Positions 21,701 through 35,451 are shown, counted from the first letter of the stretch. The stretch: 64,000 bases of DNA from Ulva prolifera (GCA_023078555.1 CM041201.1:687213-751212); one strand, 5' to 3'. Program-made: numbers and translations. Notes: generated by a model from the sequence alone, not told the origin.

Positions 21701-24700
21701 GCGACTGCGCGGCCGCGAGCTCCGCGAGGCGGCCCTGGACCATGGAGGGGTCCGCGAGGTCCTCCGGGGTGAGCGCAGGGGACAGCGCGGCCGCGGCGGT
21801 GGCGGCGGACTCTGCGCGGCGGCTCGCCGTGTCTGCGGCGGCCTGCGCTTCGTCGAGTGTGTTCTGCAGCGCAGCCTCCTGCGCCTGGACCGCCTGCATG
21901 TGCTTTGTCCTTTCAGACAGTGAAGCTCGTACATCGAGGCTCCATGCATGCGGCTGCACCGATCAGGCCCCAGCCGATCACGACCACGCTTCGGCAACAC
22001 ATGCTCGCGTGCTGTTGGGGGTCAAGTGTCGACAACATCCGGCGCACACCGGCATCGCGTGAGCAGCATGCATGCAAGCTGCCCCGCCAATAGAGCAGCC
22101 TCGAGAGTCAAATCCACAACCCTGTACCGCATGTGCTCCACACGGCCATCCACACACACTCCCACGCCAGCCTTACAGCCGCAGATGCCGGCCACTACCA
22201 CAAGCTGCCGCACCTGCGCCTGCGCGGTGTGCTTCCGCTGCACCTGCGAGAACTCCGCGACCCGCGCGAGATGCTGCGAGTCATCCGAGAACAGCAGCTC
22301 CTTCTCCCACACCGTCTGCCACCCCCCCTCCTCCCCGGCCGCCCCCTCCTCCTCGTCCAGCTGCACCCCCGCCAGCTGCACCCTGACGTCGAGGTTCATC
22401 GCGGCGACGGCGCCGGGGCCGCCGGCGGCGTCACGCTCCGCGCGCCCCGACCCGGCCTCCACGACGATGTCGCCGAAGGAGGCGGCGCCGTTGAGGTCGA
22501 CAGGCTTCCGGGGCGCGGCGCCGGAGGAGGTGAGCAGGCGCGGCAGCTCGCAGCCGCCGTGCGGCGGCCCGGCCTCTTGCCAGCACAGCGCCACCTGGAG
22601 CGCAGCAGGCGGGTCATATCCTGAGACAGTGGGGGCAAGTATGCACTACACGACGCTTCTGCAGGTCGGCCCACGGTCGAATCATTGAGGCCAGGATTGT
22701 GGCCACTGCACAGTGAGTGTGTGGGGGACTTGGTTGCGGCAGTAGCACTCCAGCTTGCATTCATGTCAAAGCATTGAGAGTTGGGTGCGAGCAGCATGGC
22801 GCAGATGCCATAGGCTGCCTCAGATCGATATCAAGCAGCGGGACAGACGCCCACGTATCCGCGTGTGTCTGCAGACGCCTGCCTGCCCCGATGCTGCACC
22901 AACTGCAGTCCTTCGGGCTGCAGCTCGATCATGCAATTCCACAGCTGCGACGGCAGGCCTGTCAGAGGGCCATGCCTCGCAGCCTATGGATCGCCGCAAG
23001 CAAAGGCGCCTGCTGGCACGCTACACAAGGTGAGCGCAGCAGCGGCACAAAAAGGCGGCAGCGGCATACCCTGACTTCAGCGCCGGGGTGATGCGCAGCA
23101 TTGCCGTGGTCGTCCAGGAGCTGCACGACCAGCTGCTTCAGCGCGATGCGGTCGCTCAGCGCCGGGCCGTTGCCGACCGCCAGCGTCGCGAGGGACTCGT
23201 TGCTCAGGGACACCTGCAAGCGGAACCATCAGCCTGCGTGGCAGGCAGCAGCGTGGGCGCGAGCCTACCAGTGGGTAGCAAGCTACCACACCGATCCAAC
23301 ACGAGGGCCGCGCGGGTGCGGAACCGTCAGCCTGAGCCGTAGTCATTCCTGCTGCAGTGTGCAACAGGACAGAAGCAGTCGGTAGCACCAGTCCGCATGC
23401 AAGCCAGCAGCGCAACCGAGGGACATCACGCAAGCAGAGAGAGGTGCGTGTGGACCACACCCGGGCGTCGGTGGGGGGCCCGGGGGCGATGGTGATGCTG
23501 GTGGCGGGGGAGCGGGCACTGGTGAGGGGCACCCCGAGGCGGTGCTCACTCCACTCTGCGACAACCGTGTACGAGCCCGCCGAGGGCAGCGGGCCCGAGT
23601 CGAAGGCGAAGACGCCCTGCCCTGCCTGGCTTGCATCTGTCGGGCGGGCAATCTGCAGCGCTCGTTCTGCTGTTGGCACTGGATGCTTGGTACATCTCTG
23701 CTTCCAGCAAGCCACCTGGCTGCTGGAACAGCATCACACGCCCGAGGACTTTAGGTTTTCTTCGGTGTGTATTGTGGTGTCAAGCAGAAATCACTAGGAT
23801 TTGTTAACGCGTCCCCGTACGGCAAGACCGTGGATGCGTCGCTAAGAGCCATGCAATCAACAAACCCGACAACGATGCGCTCAATGAGCGCCGTCCAACA
23901 GTGGGGAACTTGAAACACTGAAACCTTGCCACCAAAACCCCCAGCCTGCCACAATGTGCCCTTCACGATGCGCAGTTTGTTCCCGAGCACCTGCCGCTGA
24001 AGCACTGTGTAGAGCACTGGGTGCAGCAGAAGTATGGACAGCACACCTGGGCAGCCTTGCTGTTGGCACCCGGGGCAATCAGGCTCAACGTGAGCCCCTT
24101 CTGGGCATCCTCCAACGTCAGAGGCTGCTGGTCCTCCGTCTCGAGCTTGACAACAACTGGCAGAGACGACCCGGCGGGCACGGGGTCCATCGGGATGGAC
24201 GCGGAGTCGATGCTGACGCTGGTGACGGCGTTGGAGGGCCTGACCTCAACCGTCAGCGTCCCCTCCAGCGCCTGCAGCACACAATTGCTGTCAATGTCCA
24301 ATAGGATACGGCTCAGTAAATTTAGATTTACTTTACACACACCACTTCATGCCATGGCCAGAGCTCGTGTGCCATGGCCGCACACGACTGCGCTCCCTGG
24401 TCTCCCCACGACGCGCCTGCCCGGCAGGAGCCCTCGGGTTGTGAACCTGTTCTGTTCAGCTGCTGCCGGAGGCGCTGCCCAGCAGTCATGAAAGGAAGGG
24501 GGCGCGAACCACCAACCTGCGAATTATATGGCACATACTTTGCTGGGCAGAAGCACCATTTTTCTGCAACTCAGCGCCGAGCTGTTCAGGGCGGGCCAAA
24601 GTTGCCCGCTGTAAACAGCAGATCTCAGTGGCACGAGCAACTGCAAGTGGCACAAGATACAGCACGGCGAACACGCAGCATCACCCCAGCGTGCAACGAG

Positions 24701-27700
24701 AGCACGTGCCCATTCGGCTACTTTGCGCAGAACCTGCAGCGGCCTTGGCGCCACACTGCATGCCACGCATGCATGTTGGCCCCAAGCAAAGTCACATGCG
24801 GCAACAGCGCACCACCGGCCGGCTCTTGCAGTACGCCACCAGCTCAAACAGCCCCTGCCCGTTTGTGCTCAGCTGCACGTCCCGAAACACGGCGACCCCG
24901 GCCGCCATCTTGCAGCGGTTGCTCCCCTTGGCCGCGGCCTTCGCGGCGGCCCCGGCCCCGTCCGCCGCGCCCGCCTGCGGCCGCAGCGTGACCTCGTACG
25001 CCTTCTGCGGCGCCGACGCGTTGCCGGAGGCGTCGACGGCAGTTACGGTCACGTCGCCGAGGCAGCCGTGAGCGCCGTACTGCACAAGCGATGCTGCCTG
25101 CAGCTCCAGCTTCTCAGGAGCTCCTGCACGCCACATTGGCGTCACGTGTGCACAGGTCCAAGTCATTCTGGGTTTACTTGGCCGAATCTTTCAAAAGACA
25201 GCGACAACTCCGAATGAACGGTGCCACATGCCGAAGGGGTAAACCACCTGGGACCCCCTCAGACAACCTATGCAACTTACAGGGCCTCCTCCTGGACTAA
25301 GCGAGGTGGTCAAGTATGGCTATTTCGATTCCCCAAAGCGCACGCAGTATCGAGCCCATGGCCTCCTGACAAAGAGGGGGTAGCTTGAACACCGTCCTCA
25401 ACCCATTGGACCAAGTGTGAAATTGTATTCAGCAGCAGGAGCACCCCCACAGGCAGGCCACTTGACATAGGCCAGAGCCAGGTTGCGAGGTCCAGCCTCG
25501 CTTCCCGACGACATGAACTCTTGCAACGGGGGAGAGCGGGGCCCTTGGACTCAGGCCAGGCATGCCGATGGCATGTACAAACGCGCAGGCACTCCGAACA
25601 GCCTTAGACAACGCCACTGCCGCCAAAGAATCAACTTGCCATACACTGGCAATTACATGTCACTCTATGTCAATGACTGTGCGTACATAGTGACAAGCCC
25701 ATACAGTCACTACAAATTGATGCTGCATAGCATGGGGAACAACTGCGAGATACACTGATTGCACCCCAATGTGTAGGGTCACACTTTGTACATAAGTTCG
25801 CAGATTATATGAGATTGCGTACATCACGCTACATCACGTGTTACCTTTGTAAGCGTGGCAGGCATTTCCAGACGCATCAACAAGCGGCAACCTCTCTCCC
25901 CGGCCCACAGCCGGTACCACCTGATGCTCCATAGCCGGCCCAACATGGCTGCCGGGAAGAAGCCACACCTGGGAGGATGGTCATCGCCTGCCGGACCTCC
26001 CCGACGGCCGCGCCCTGGCTGTCTGCAAGCGCGCATGGTGGCACCACGAGCGCGACGGGCCCGGCCTCACCGCAGAGGGCGACGCGGCAGATGAAGAACA
26101 TCGCCGGCGCGCCATCGTCGTCGGGCACCTCCTGCCACGAGGCGTCGAGGCTGCAGCCCGGGCACTCCAGGCGCGACCTGCCGGGGTCGTCGGCCTCGGT
26201 GATGTCCACCGCGGGCCGGAGGTCTGTCGTGGAGCACCTGCATTGCAGCGGGCTTGGGCCGATATGGGTGATAGACGGTGCTGTTTTGCACGGCATGAAG
26301 CCGGAATTGTAGCATACATGAGAGGTGTTGAACGCCGCGTGCGTAGGGAGCGCGCTCGCAAATGCATTGCACCGACCCATGCGTGTAATGCACTGCAATG
26401 CATTCTCATTAGAGAGCGCGTGCTCGCTACCCACTTATCATGTGTAGCCACGGGGAGTGGGTAGTGCTACTCCTGAGGGGTAGTGGTGGGTAGTGGGTCC
26501 TGTCGTACACTGTCATGTTGCACGCAGAACGTGTTTGCAGCGCAGACGGCTGCTCATGGCAGGTGCAGCGACAATGGCCACAAAGCATGTGCGACCGAAG
26601 CGAGGACGACCCGACACAGATCAGCACACGGTGCTGCTCTACCAGTGCAGCAGGCAGGGTGACAGCAGCGCACCTGTTGCCGAACTCGTCGCTGAGCTCC
26701 AGAGCAACTGTGAACTCCTGCCCGCACTTGACCGACCAGGAGCCCTCCTCCGAGACAGCCACACCGCTGCCAGCCTCGCCCTCGATGGGCGACAGCTGCC
26801 ACGTCGTCGGGGGCCCCGCCACGACGTTCATCACCAGAGTCGCTTCGATGTCGAACGCGCTCGACTTGGGATCCCAGAACCGCATGTCGAACTGCTTTGG
26901 GCCGACCTGCGCGAGCAGCATGACATGTCGCACTGCAGACAGCTGATAGCATCAATAGGATTCAGCTGCAGCAGCATTGCTCATGCGTGTCGGTGATCTG
27001 CGGCGCAAATGAATGCAGGAGAGGGCCTACAGCAGTGGCAGAGGCAGTCACCACAGGACACACCAAACACGTAAACCTCACCCAGCTGCCACGGCCATAC
27101 CTTGCACGGCCACCCAGCTCAAAGCGGTGGAAACCACAGAGGCTATCTGATGTTCAAATTCAAAATGCAAGATCGCAGTGGCCAACCTCTGCTCATGCTC
27201 TGGACCGGACGAATCGCCCATGAAACAGCTTCCCACGCAATCAGCCCATACACAGACAGCTGTTGCAAGGACTCCCACACATGGACTCTGCCAGACCTCC
27301 TGCAGACACCGCCTTCAACAAACTGTGTCGTAACCAAGCGCTCGCATGCCAATCTGCGATCATTGGCCCATGTCACGCACACTCCCAGAGCCCAGCACGC
27401 ACCCGGTGCAGAAGCACCACCATCTAGTGCTCAAGACGCAAACAGCATGCATGCAAGTGCGGGTGAGCAGCGCTGCCGCAGCCCGGGGCGCAGCCGCACC
27501 TGCGGGGGGACCTTGAGCTTAGGCAGCATGACGCAGCTGCAGTCGCCCTCGATGGCCGCCGTGCGGGCCTTCCGCATCCAGCCGCACATCACCTTGCCCC
27601 TCACCGCCTCCGCCACCGGCCGGTCGATCTCGTCGATGCAGCCGAAGGCGAGGCAGTCGACGCTGCCGCCCGCCGGCACATCGCCGAGCTGCACACAGCA

Positions 27701-30700
27701 CAAGCAACAATCGGAAAACAATAGAGCCGTTCTTCTGCTACATCGGAGGGCCCCATATGGAGACGTACAGCTGCGCGCCGGTGGGCAACTCAGGCTGCGC
27801 TGATGCAGGGTTCGAGGCCGGCCGGTGCGCTATAAGACAGGAATCTACCGAAAACATCTGTGCACATCGTCACAGCCCCCGCAGAGCATCGGAGCAGGTT
27901 GCCACGTGTATGCACACACATTTTGGCAACAGAGCTTGGCAAGAGTCGGCGTACACAAGCACCCTGCACGCACTTGACAGGGGGCATGGCAGAGCGACAG
28001 CATCGCTGGGAATACCTGGAACGCGCGCCGGGACTCCCCCTCCGCCCCCTCTACCACCTCAAACGGCAGCTCGTGCTCGTCCAGCATCACCGTCATCGCC
28101 GCCGGCGCGCGGCTTGGCGCCACCAGCAGCTTCAGCCCCGCCACCACCTCCACCTCTGCCGCCGCGACGGCCCCCTGCAGCCCCTCCGCCGCCGCGGCCG
28201 CGACGACCCGCAGCTCCGCCGGAACGCTCCAGTCCACGCCCTTCTTCGCGGCGGCCGCAATGTGCACGTTCTGCAGCGCAGCGGCGCCGGAGGCGTCCGA
28301 CGCCGCGACGCCTGGGGACGGCGTGATGCCTTCGGAGTGGAGCTCGATGTTCCACTGCAGCGAAGCGGACGGGACGCAGGTGTTGCCGTACGCGTCGCGC
28401 GCGCGCACGGTGAACGGCGGGAGTGCGCTGCCGGGCTCGAGGAGGGCCTCTTCGCCGATGTCATCGGGGACGGGGCCGGTGTGGAAGGGGTGGCCGTCGC
28501 CAAGGACCGGCGTCACTGGCACGCCGGGTAGGAGCTTCACTGGAATCGTCTGCAATCGGCCGGTCCTCATTGTTTGATTGGCCAGGGTAGTGTGGTCATT
28601 GGTGGCTGGGTTATACATCTGTGAGACCGGGGAAGCATGCGTGCAGTGACAAATGTTCACCCTTCGATGGACAGAGAAGGGAGGTCGTTGTCGGCTGTGT
28701 GGCCAGCTGAGATCATGCATGCATGTGTGCATAGTGATGCTGCTTTGGAGCATGTGGCGATGGCGTCTTGTGCTGCTCTGCACACCAGAGCAGGATCCTT
28801 TTTGGACCTCTTGTGCCCCATGTGCGCCACATATACGGGAGATTCTCAATGGGCATGGGCAGGTGCATGGCAGAACATCAACTGCACAACCCAAATCTTC
28901 AGATGCGAAGTGCAATCTCACCACCCACCAAACACACATGCTACATTCCTCGGCTGACAAGAACACGCACGCCATCAATCCATAGATGTGAGCAAGGTCA
29001 GGGGTCAAGTCAGATCAATCAACAAGGCGAAGGGCTGCGTACTGTTCCCAGCGAGTTGACCTTGACCGACAGCACCAGCTCTGCAGCCATGGCGTCCAGA
29101 GCAGGCACCTGCGAGAACTGGCACAGGCCCGATGCTGCCTTCGCCAGAGCTGCAAATGTGGGCAGGCCATCCTCCGCGGTGCATGCGCTGGCGCTGCCAC
29201 GCACGCAGAGGTCTGTCAGCTGCAGCAGGCCAGCTGAGGGGCGGCTGACCTCGTATTCTAACAGCAGGTCGACTGGGGATTCGCCACTGGAGTCGTGCAG
29301 AGCGGCCTCGACAGTCGCATCATTCACGACCTCATAGTTGGCGTTCTCTGCATCCACACTTGCTTGGGCCATTCTACTGTTTCCTTGGGATTGCTCGAAT
29401 GAACGGGGCAAAGTGTTCCTGTCTGCGCCTAGGCTGAGGTGCCGGAGATGTGTGCGCAAAAACATATTGCAATTCATGAAGATGGACATAGCGGAGCACT
29501 TGATAGTTCATCGTCTAGAGCTCAACTGTTGACACGTGTCCGCATACAAGCAGCCGTACCAAGTCTCCAGCAATGTGACTGCTACCAAACGCACACGTCT
29601 TGTCTGACAACAAACAAGGAGAACAGGAGCCCTCAGCAATGACACATCATTATCGAAAGCAAGGAGCTCGTGCCGGACCTTCCTCGTCCAGCAGTGTCAA
29701 AGCCACAGGCGGTAGCTCTTGGCCCAGGTGGAGCGGAGAGCTGGCCAGCAGCTCGAGGCCTTCTCCTGCCACATCGATGCGGACCGGCTGGCCAGCAGAC
29801 ACGATCAGCTCCATCGTGAGTGCCACAGGCTGTGCTGCATCGATCAGCGGGCGCAGCAGGTACAGCACACCTGCACAGCATCCCCAGAACCTTAGATGCT
29901 GAGCTGAGCCCGGTGCTGCCACATGATTTTGGATCAAGCAGATGAGCAGGCAGGACTCGATCATCAGACACTGATGTGAACGCTGATGAACAGCTCTGCA
30001 GGAGGACAGGCACTGAATTCCTCAGCAACAGTAACGCTCATGTGGAAGGCTGTGGCGTTCATGTGACCTGCTGTGCAGGCATGCAACAACCGACCCAGCG
30101 AACAGGTTCCGGCATGCAGCATCATGCCCAAGGAGACCTCCCAGCGTACACAATGCCAGAGTGAGTGCCCATCGAACGGTGCTGGTGCACGCATATACAT
30201 TGCCCAAGTGGCATATTGCAGAACAAACATATTGCTGCAAGCCACAGCATTGGAGAGCACTAGGTAGATCACATCATCAGACTGCAGCAAGTTGGTGCGG
30301 ACCGTATCGGCCTGAGTTCTTGATGGGATCCTTTAAAGCTTTGAACTCAAAGCAGCTGCTGCGCACAGCTGCCACCTCTTCGACCAGCACCTTGGTAGCT
30401 CCAGGCAGAGACAGCTCCTCCGGAGATGCTGGCCTTGCAGAGCTGCTTCCTGAAGCCTGCGCTGCAGCAGCTGCAGCTTTGCCCTTCTTGCCACGGCCTT
30501 TGCTGGCCGGCTGTGTTTCACTGACCAGCTCTGCCACATCAGGCGGCCACGGTGTATCTCCTTCAAGAAGAAACACAATCCTGACCACTGTCAACGGTTG
30601 CTTCTTGCCACGGACCATCACCTGCTTCGGAACTCGCTTGCCATCGCCGTTGACTGCCTGCATGGCACCACGCCACTGCTTGCCACACGGCGTTGAGCAA

Positions 30701-33700
30701 CACAGCCCTGACCTCACTGCTCCCACACCATATTACATCGTGCCCAACACCATGAGAGGACTTGGCGTCATCTCACATGGCATGAGATACATCACATGGC
30801 TGAGATACGACAAAACAAACAAGCGTCACAGCTAGCATGGCATAGTTCATCCTCAGGCGACTGATTCTCCCCAGACCATACCTCAAGTGTGCATTCCTGC
30901 ATCTTTCTGCCAGAGTCAAGCAGCAGGCGCTTCGGAATGTGCTTGGTTGCCAGCTCCAGACGCTGCGGCAGCTTGGCCACTTCCTTCTGGAGAGCTACCT
31001 CCTCTGCCTCCGCTGTTGGCAAGGACACCTTTCGCAGAGGCAGCTTGAACATCGAGTCAAGCCCCCACATCACCTCGGGAAGGGGATTCAGGACTGCAAA
31101 CCCGCCAGCTGCAGGGCCTCCGCAAGACAGAATGCGATTGACTCCGACACAGATCACCCTAGCAACCGGGTACTGCTTGCTCTCACAAAGCACAATCTGC
31201 TCGGCCTGCACCATACATCGATGTCAGTATAGCCAGCCTTGCACTTCTGTGCGCCGAGCGATTTGCAACCATCACGTTCCCCTTGACTTCCGGCAGAATT
31301 TTAGCATGTTGTCTGGGAGCTGTCAAGACCGCACTGACAAGTGCAACATGATGGTCATGCAAATTGAATTTCCCCATGTATGGGACTGGGACGCTCACAC
31401 GATCGTGAGATGGCAAGTAGAAGCAGATGAGGGAGAGTGGCACGAAGCCATCATGCTTATTTGCATCATGCCATCTCAGCTGAACAGAAAGTGCAGTTGT
31501 TCAGAGTTGGCACCTCAATCGTTCTGTTGCCATCACACATCTGCCGGAAGAACGTGCATTGCTCCCCAAAGCGCTTCCGCATCAGCTGCTGCTCTGGCAG
31601 CATCTCATCGTACATCGTGGTCTTGTCCAGCTTCTGGTGGCACCCGTGCAGCCAGGCTCGTGCCATCTTCTCAATCTGGCGGTCATGAGGCGTCGCACTT
31701 GCCAACAGAGCATCAATGTTGTCCCTGCAAGCCCAGAATCTCAACGGCTGCGGAGTCTGGTTCAGATCTGCACTGTATGGGACAGCAACTGGGCGCATCA
31801 CAATATCTGATAGATGCATCCGCAGCACTTGGTATTGCAGTGGTTCATGCCAAACAAAGCCGAAGTTGCAGCAACGGCTGCTGGAGCTGACCTGAGTTTG
31901 AGCTTATTGCGCGTGACAGTCCAGGATGGCCCAAGGAACAGGGCTCCACGAAGCCGTGTGAAGCATTCGTCTGGGATGTTTTCCTGCCGCCCTACAGCTG
32001 CTGCAGCCTTGGCCCGGATCGTGTCCAGGAAGGGCACACTTGCAACGCTGGTGCCAGGAATTAGTCTCCCCTACAACCGACCACATGTCACACATGCACA
32101 ACACATCTTCCAGCCTGCGGTACGCCGCAGCGATACATGAGCCCCAGGCCGGTGTCCTTGCAGACATCCATGCAAGGACATGATGGTGCGCAGCGTTTGT
32201 GAGATTCCAGCGAGAGTGAGATCCAGTGAGATCCCAGGAAACATCAGTGGCATGCCTAAAAGGCATGGCGCATGCGGCAGCTATATTTGACTTATCATGT
32301 GACTGTTGCGAGGTGAGTGTGGTGAGCACAGAGGACGTAAACATGCAAGGAGGTATGGATCATGCCTGCCAAAACACCTCAAAGATCGGCAGTGGGATGC
32401 CACCTGCACCGGTCTCATCAGGAAGCATGATGACATCATCATCAGCATCAGCATCATTACCCACAACGTCCCTGTTCTGGGTCGCGATTGCCTGAGTCAT
32501 AGCTTGTGTGGCCATCCCGCTTTCCTTCTGCGCCTGCTGGATGAACTGATTGACGACTCGTGGAACCGTCTCTGAATCATTCTTGTATGGAAAGTACCTG
32601 GAGAGAGGAAAAGTCGACCAGGGTGCAGAGCGCCTACTGGCTCGACCAAGGCAGCCACGGCAGTGGAAAGCTTTCGCCATAGATTGGACAGAATGTCTTG
32701 GGCACAGGAGATACATCTGGGCCGCACCACAGCGTTCCCTCCACGTTGCCTTTGCCAGGCACATCAAGCGCAAACTGTAGCTGGTCACCCTTAGCAGCCA
32801 GGTACTGGCTCTCCAAATCATCATCGACATCACGCAGATCCCGTGACCACATGATCCGGGAGTCTTGGCAGTACTGCACCACTATCGTGGGCAGCAAGTC
32901 ACCTGTTGGCAACTGCCGTCGAGTCGGCGCATCCTTCTGATTCCCAGGCTGGCTTCTGTTTTCCACATCTGCGTCAGCATCGCCTGCACCACAGGTCATC
33001 ATTATCTGAGAATTGTCCATGATCATAAATCTTCTACACCAAATCAACTGCAAGAAGCGGCGGTGACTCATCTGCCATCTCGAGCAAGCACTAAAAACCA
33101 CAGGATCCCTCGCTTGGATGCTCTTCCCGAGACAGGAAGGCCACATGTGCAGAGTCGTTGCGCAATGCTGTATGATCCATGTAAAGTGTATGATATATGA
33201 CATCCAATACAAATGGCACTTGGCCGCCTTAGACACGAGCACTCCATCGAGCTTCAAGATGACTCTAATTTCTTGTGTTTCACAGCAGCACTCATCAATG
33301 ACATCATTATGACATCATCATGATATCATCAATGTCATTGATGAGTGCTGCTGTGAAACACAAGGAATTTCAGATTCAGCGGGAGACTGCGCTTGCAAGA
33401 GGGGGCAGCTGCTCACCTGCTCCAGCATTCCCACTAGGCCCGTGCAGGTAGTAGTGATACAGGTGTGCAAGCTGCCGACAGACATGCTCCGCCTCCTCTC
33501 CCTGGAACTGCTCCAGGATGTCTGGCTTCACATCTGACACTGTCACCCGTGTGAACGTTTCGTCCCGCTCTTCCTGTAACCAGTCTGCTGCAATCGCAAA
33601 GCCCGTGTCGACCACGCCTTGTGGTCGGCCAGGCATTCGCTTATTGATTGTCTCTTTGTACACCTGCACTACGATTCTGTCCGATCATGGGGCCCGATCG

Positions 33701-35451
33701 TCTGTAACAATTCTGAATATTCAGGTCTCATTTATGGGTGGCATCGCTGGAAATGCTGCAAAGCGACCCAGCGCTGGCAGACAGGTGACTGTCTACTGTA
33801 CTCTAGTGTGTACTGCAAACTACAGTGCCAGGAGCGATTGCAGAGTACTTCTGCCCGACATCAATCTCTGCGCACATGAGACACTACGACATCGATACAG
33901 ATCATGGTGCATCGCGTTCGTGTGCAACTGTGCCACAAACCTGCCTCAGGGCGCCATACGGAGGAGCTTTTCCAGTGAACATCATGTGCAATGGATAATG
34001 ATGGGCATACAGCATACAGAGACGTGACAAGACTCAATTGCATGGGCGTGTATTGCTTGGCAGCACCGTGTGTGAATAGTGCTGTGGTGGAGAGGGGCAC
34101 AGCACCTGATCTGGCGAGACCTTGTACCGCTGTTCCAGCGCATCTGCATTGATACACATCTCGTGCACCAGAGCATTGCCTTCTGACTTTGTGGACACTT
34201 GCACATTGCGACCCATGAAGAAGGCTGCAGGCACGGACAGGTGTCATGACCATTTGAGACTTGCAGCTGAACAAGTGCACCAGTCAAGCATTTGACTGGT
34301 TTCTGAGCTGATGTTTTGTTGGCACTGTGTTGATTTGTAGATGGTATTCTGCCATACAATGGCCCGGACTTTTGTGATTGCAGTCAGTCAAGCATTTGAC
34401 CTGTGGGCATCATGCCTGCATTCTTCGAGCCAACACCGAAGAAGCTCAAGTCACTGCAGAGCTGCTTTGCTGCCGCAGTGCCCACGGCGTGTCGAGGTAG
34501 CTCGATCTCCTTTGGCTGTAGGCCCCGGTCTTCCATGGTGAGGTTCATGACTGCCCACTCATTCAGCTGCCGAAGGCTCATGCCAGACCCGTTGTCCCAG
34601 ACACTGACAAGCCCCTGAGTCCCTCGTCCCGAGCCAGACGATGACACCAGAGTGACGGTGATCTTTCGTGCTTCGGTGTTGTGACGTGTCGCACGGAGAG
34701 AGTTGTCGATGAGCTCTGCAACAGCGTACGGGAATGGATGCTGACTGCCAGCTGCGAAGTACTCCCACTCGCCTGCTTTGGTCATCGTCTTTGGGTGCGG
34801 TACAAATGAAACTTCTTCAGCTGCAGTAAGGCTTGGATTTGCAGCACTAGACGGCTGCCAGTACAGCATTGCCATGCCATCATGTTTTCCATCCTGAAGC
34901 GAGCGGCGCAGGCTGTCTTCACTGTCGATGATACTACCATCTTTTGCCAGCAGTGCATACTCCTGTACTTATGCCGCATGATGTTTGCGTGTGGGAGTGT
35001 GCCAGGCGAAAGGTCAGGCATCAGGCTTCTTTGGACCCAGAATGGCGCTGCACTGCCAACAAAATTCGACAGCTGGCGCATATATACATGCCTGACACAA
35101 GGAATTCTATAGATCTGAGCCTGGATGTGCTCACGGCACAAGAACTCTGGAGCTGAATGGCAGGAGCAGACATGCTTACACAATGTTACAGGCCTAAGAG
35201 TTCAGATGCATCCTGAAGCACATCACGAAAATCGCAATGGAGGAGCTTGCACGGGAAGAAGAATATTTTCAGAGTATCAGTTTGATTCGCACCGCACACA
35301 TCTGCGAACGCCCATCGACCTCAGCACAGCACCGGTCGCGGAGGTCGCTGAAAGACATATCTGGCCGCAGATCCACAGTGGTCCACCGATCGCCGACATG
35401 ACAATTGACCTGAATGTTGGCAGAAGCAGCTTTCGTGGCGGCGGAAGACAT
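18730..35451 (-). CDS. SMCHD1: SMCHD1/GMI1-type SMC-hinge protein with GHKL ATPase
   Basis: A large multi-exon gene (about 24 exon segments, borders not all fixed, roughly 2,000 residues) follows the full SMCHD1 architecture. Exon 1 (ATG at 35451) encodes a ubiquitin-like fold (IQVNCHVGDRWTTVDLRPDM). The segment near 34830-34410 is the GHKL ATPase, with AELIDNSLRA (N box), VWDNGSGM and FFGVGSK. The transducer-like part includes CRQLAHLYHYYLHGPSGN (near 33450) and IPLPIFEVFWQ (near 32380). Many Ig-like segments follow (32.0-22.2 kb). Coiled coil flanks the hinge (VQAQEAALQNTLDEAQAAAD near 21880). The hinge runs from about 21.5 to 20.2 kb and contains LTLDGGKIRGNG. The last exon ends in a basic tail (RRNARRRR) and TGA at 18732-18730. 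Animal SMCHD1 silences chromatin; plant GMI1 acts in homologous recombination. The catalytic Asn and Gly motifs look intact. Confidence 0.85.
19374..19405 (+). repeat. G-rich homopolymer tract (G13-A-G18)
   Basis: A single A interrupts 31 G on plus. In SMCHD1 sense it lies a few bases after the donor of the coiled-coil exon (19586-19418), so the intron begins gtgcgcgcg followed by a C run. Confidence 0.95.
24285..24345 (-). repeat. Intronic short repeat, family B, copy 2
   Basis: On minus it reads gtaaatctaaatttactgag then ccgtatcctattggacattg, and the intron ends gtgtgctgcag at about 24271. The following SMCHD1 exon begins ALEGTLTVEVRPS. It matches 16965-17020. A weaker fragment (tcctattgatgctatcagct) lies in the same sense near 26950, also just before an SMCHD1 exon. 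Confidence 0.8.
33273..33363. repeat. Perfect 32-bp inverted repeat (hairpin) in an SMCHD1 intron
   Basis: The arms 33273-33304 and 33332-33363 are exact reverse complements (left arm begins ttgtgtttcacagcagcact). The 27-nt loop is itself a degenerate palindrome of cat/atg steps. It lies in the intron between the exon ending near 33376 and the next exon near 33000. It could be a tiny MITE or an RNA hairpin. Confidence 0.95.
33664..33795 (-). repeat. Introner-like repeat family A, copy 1 (3' end of an SMCHD1 intron)
   Basis: On minus this contains ctttgcagcatttccagcga, then cctgaatattcagaattgtt, then gatcgggcccc, and ends gtagtgcag. The next base (33663) starts the exon encoding VYKETINKRMPGRPQG. 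It matches the copies at 60183-60295 and 63885-63998, which are on the other strand but in the same orientation relative to their gene. Confidence 0.85.
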
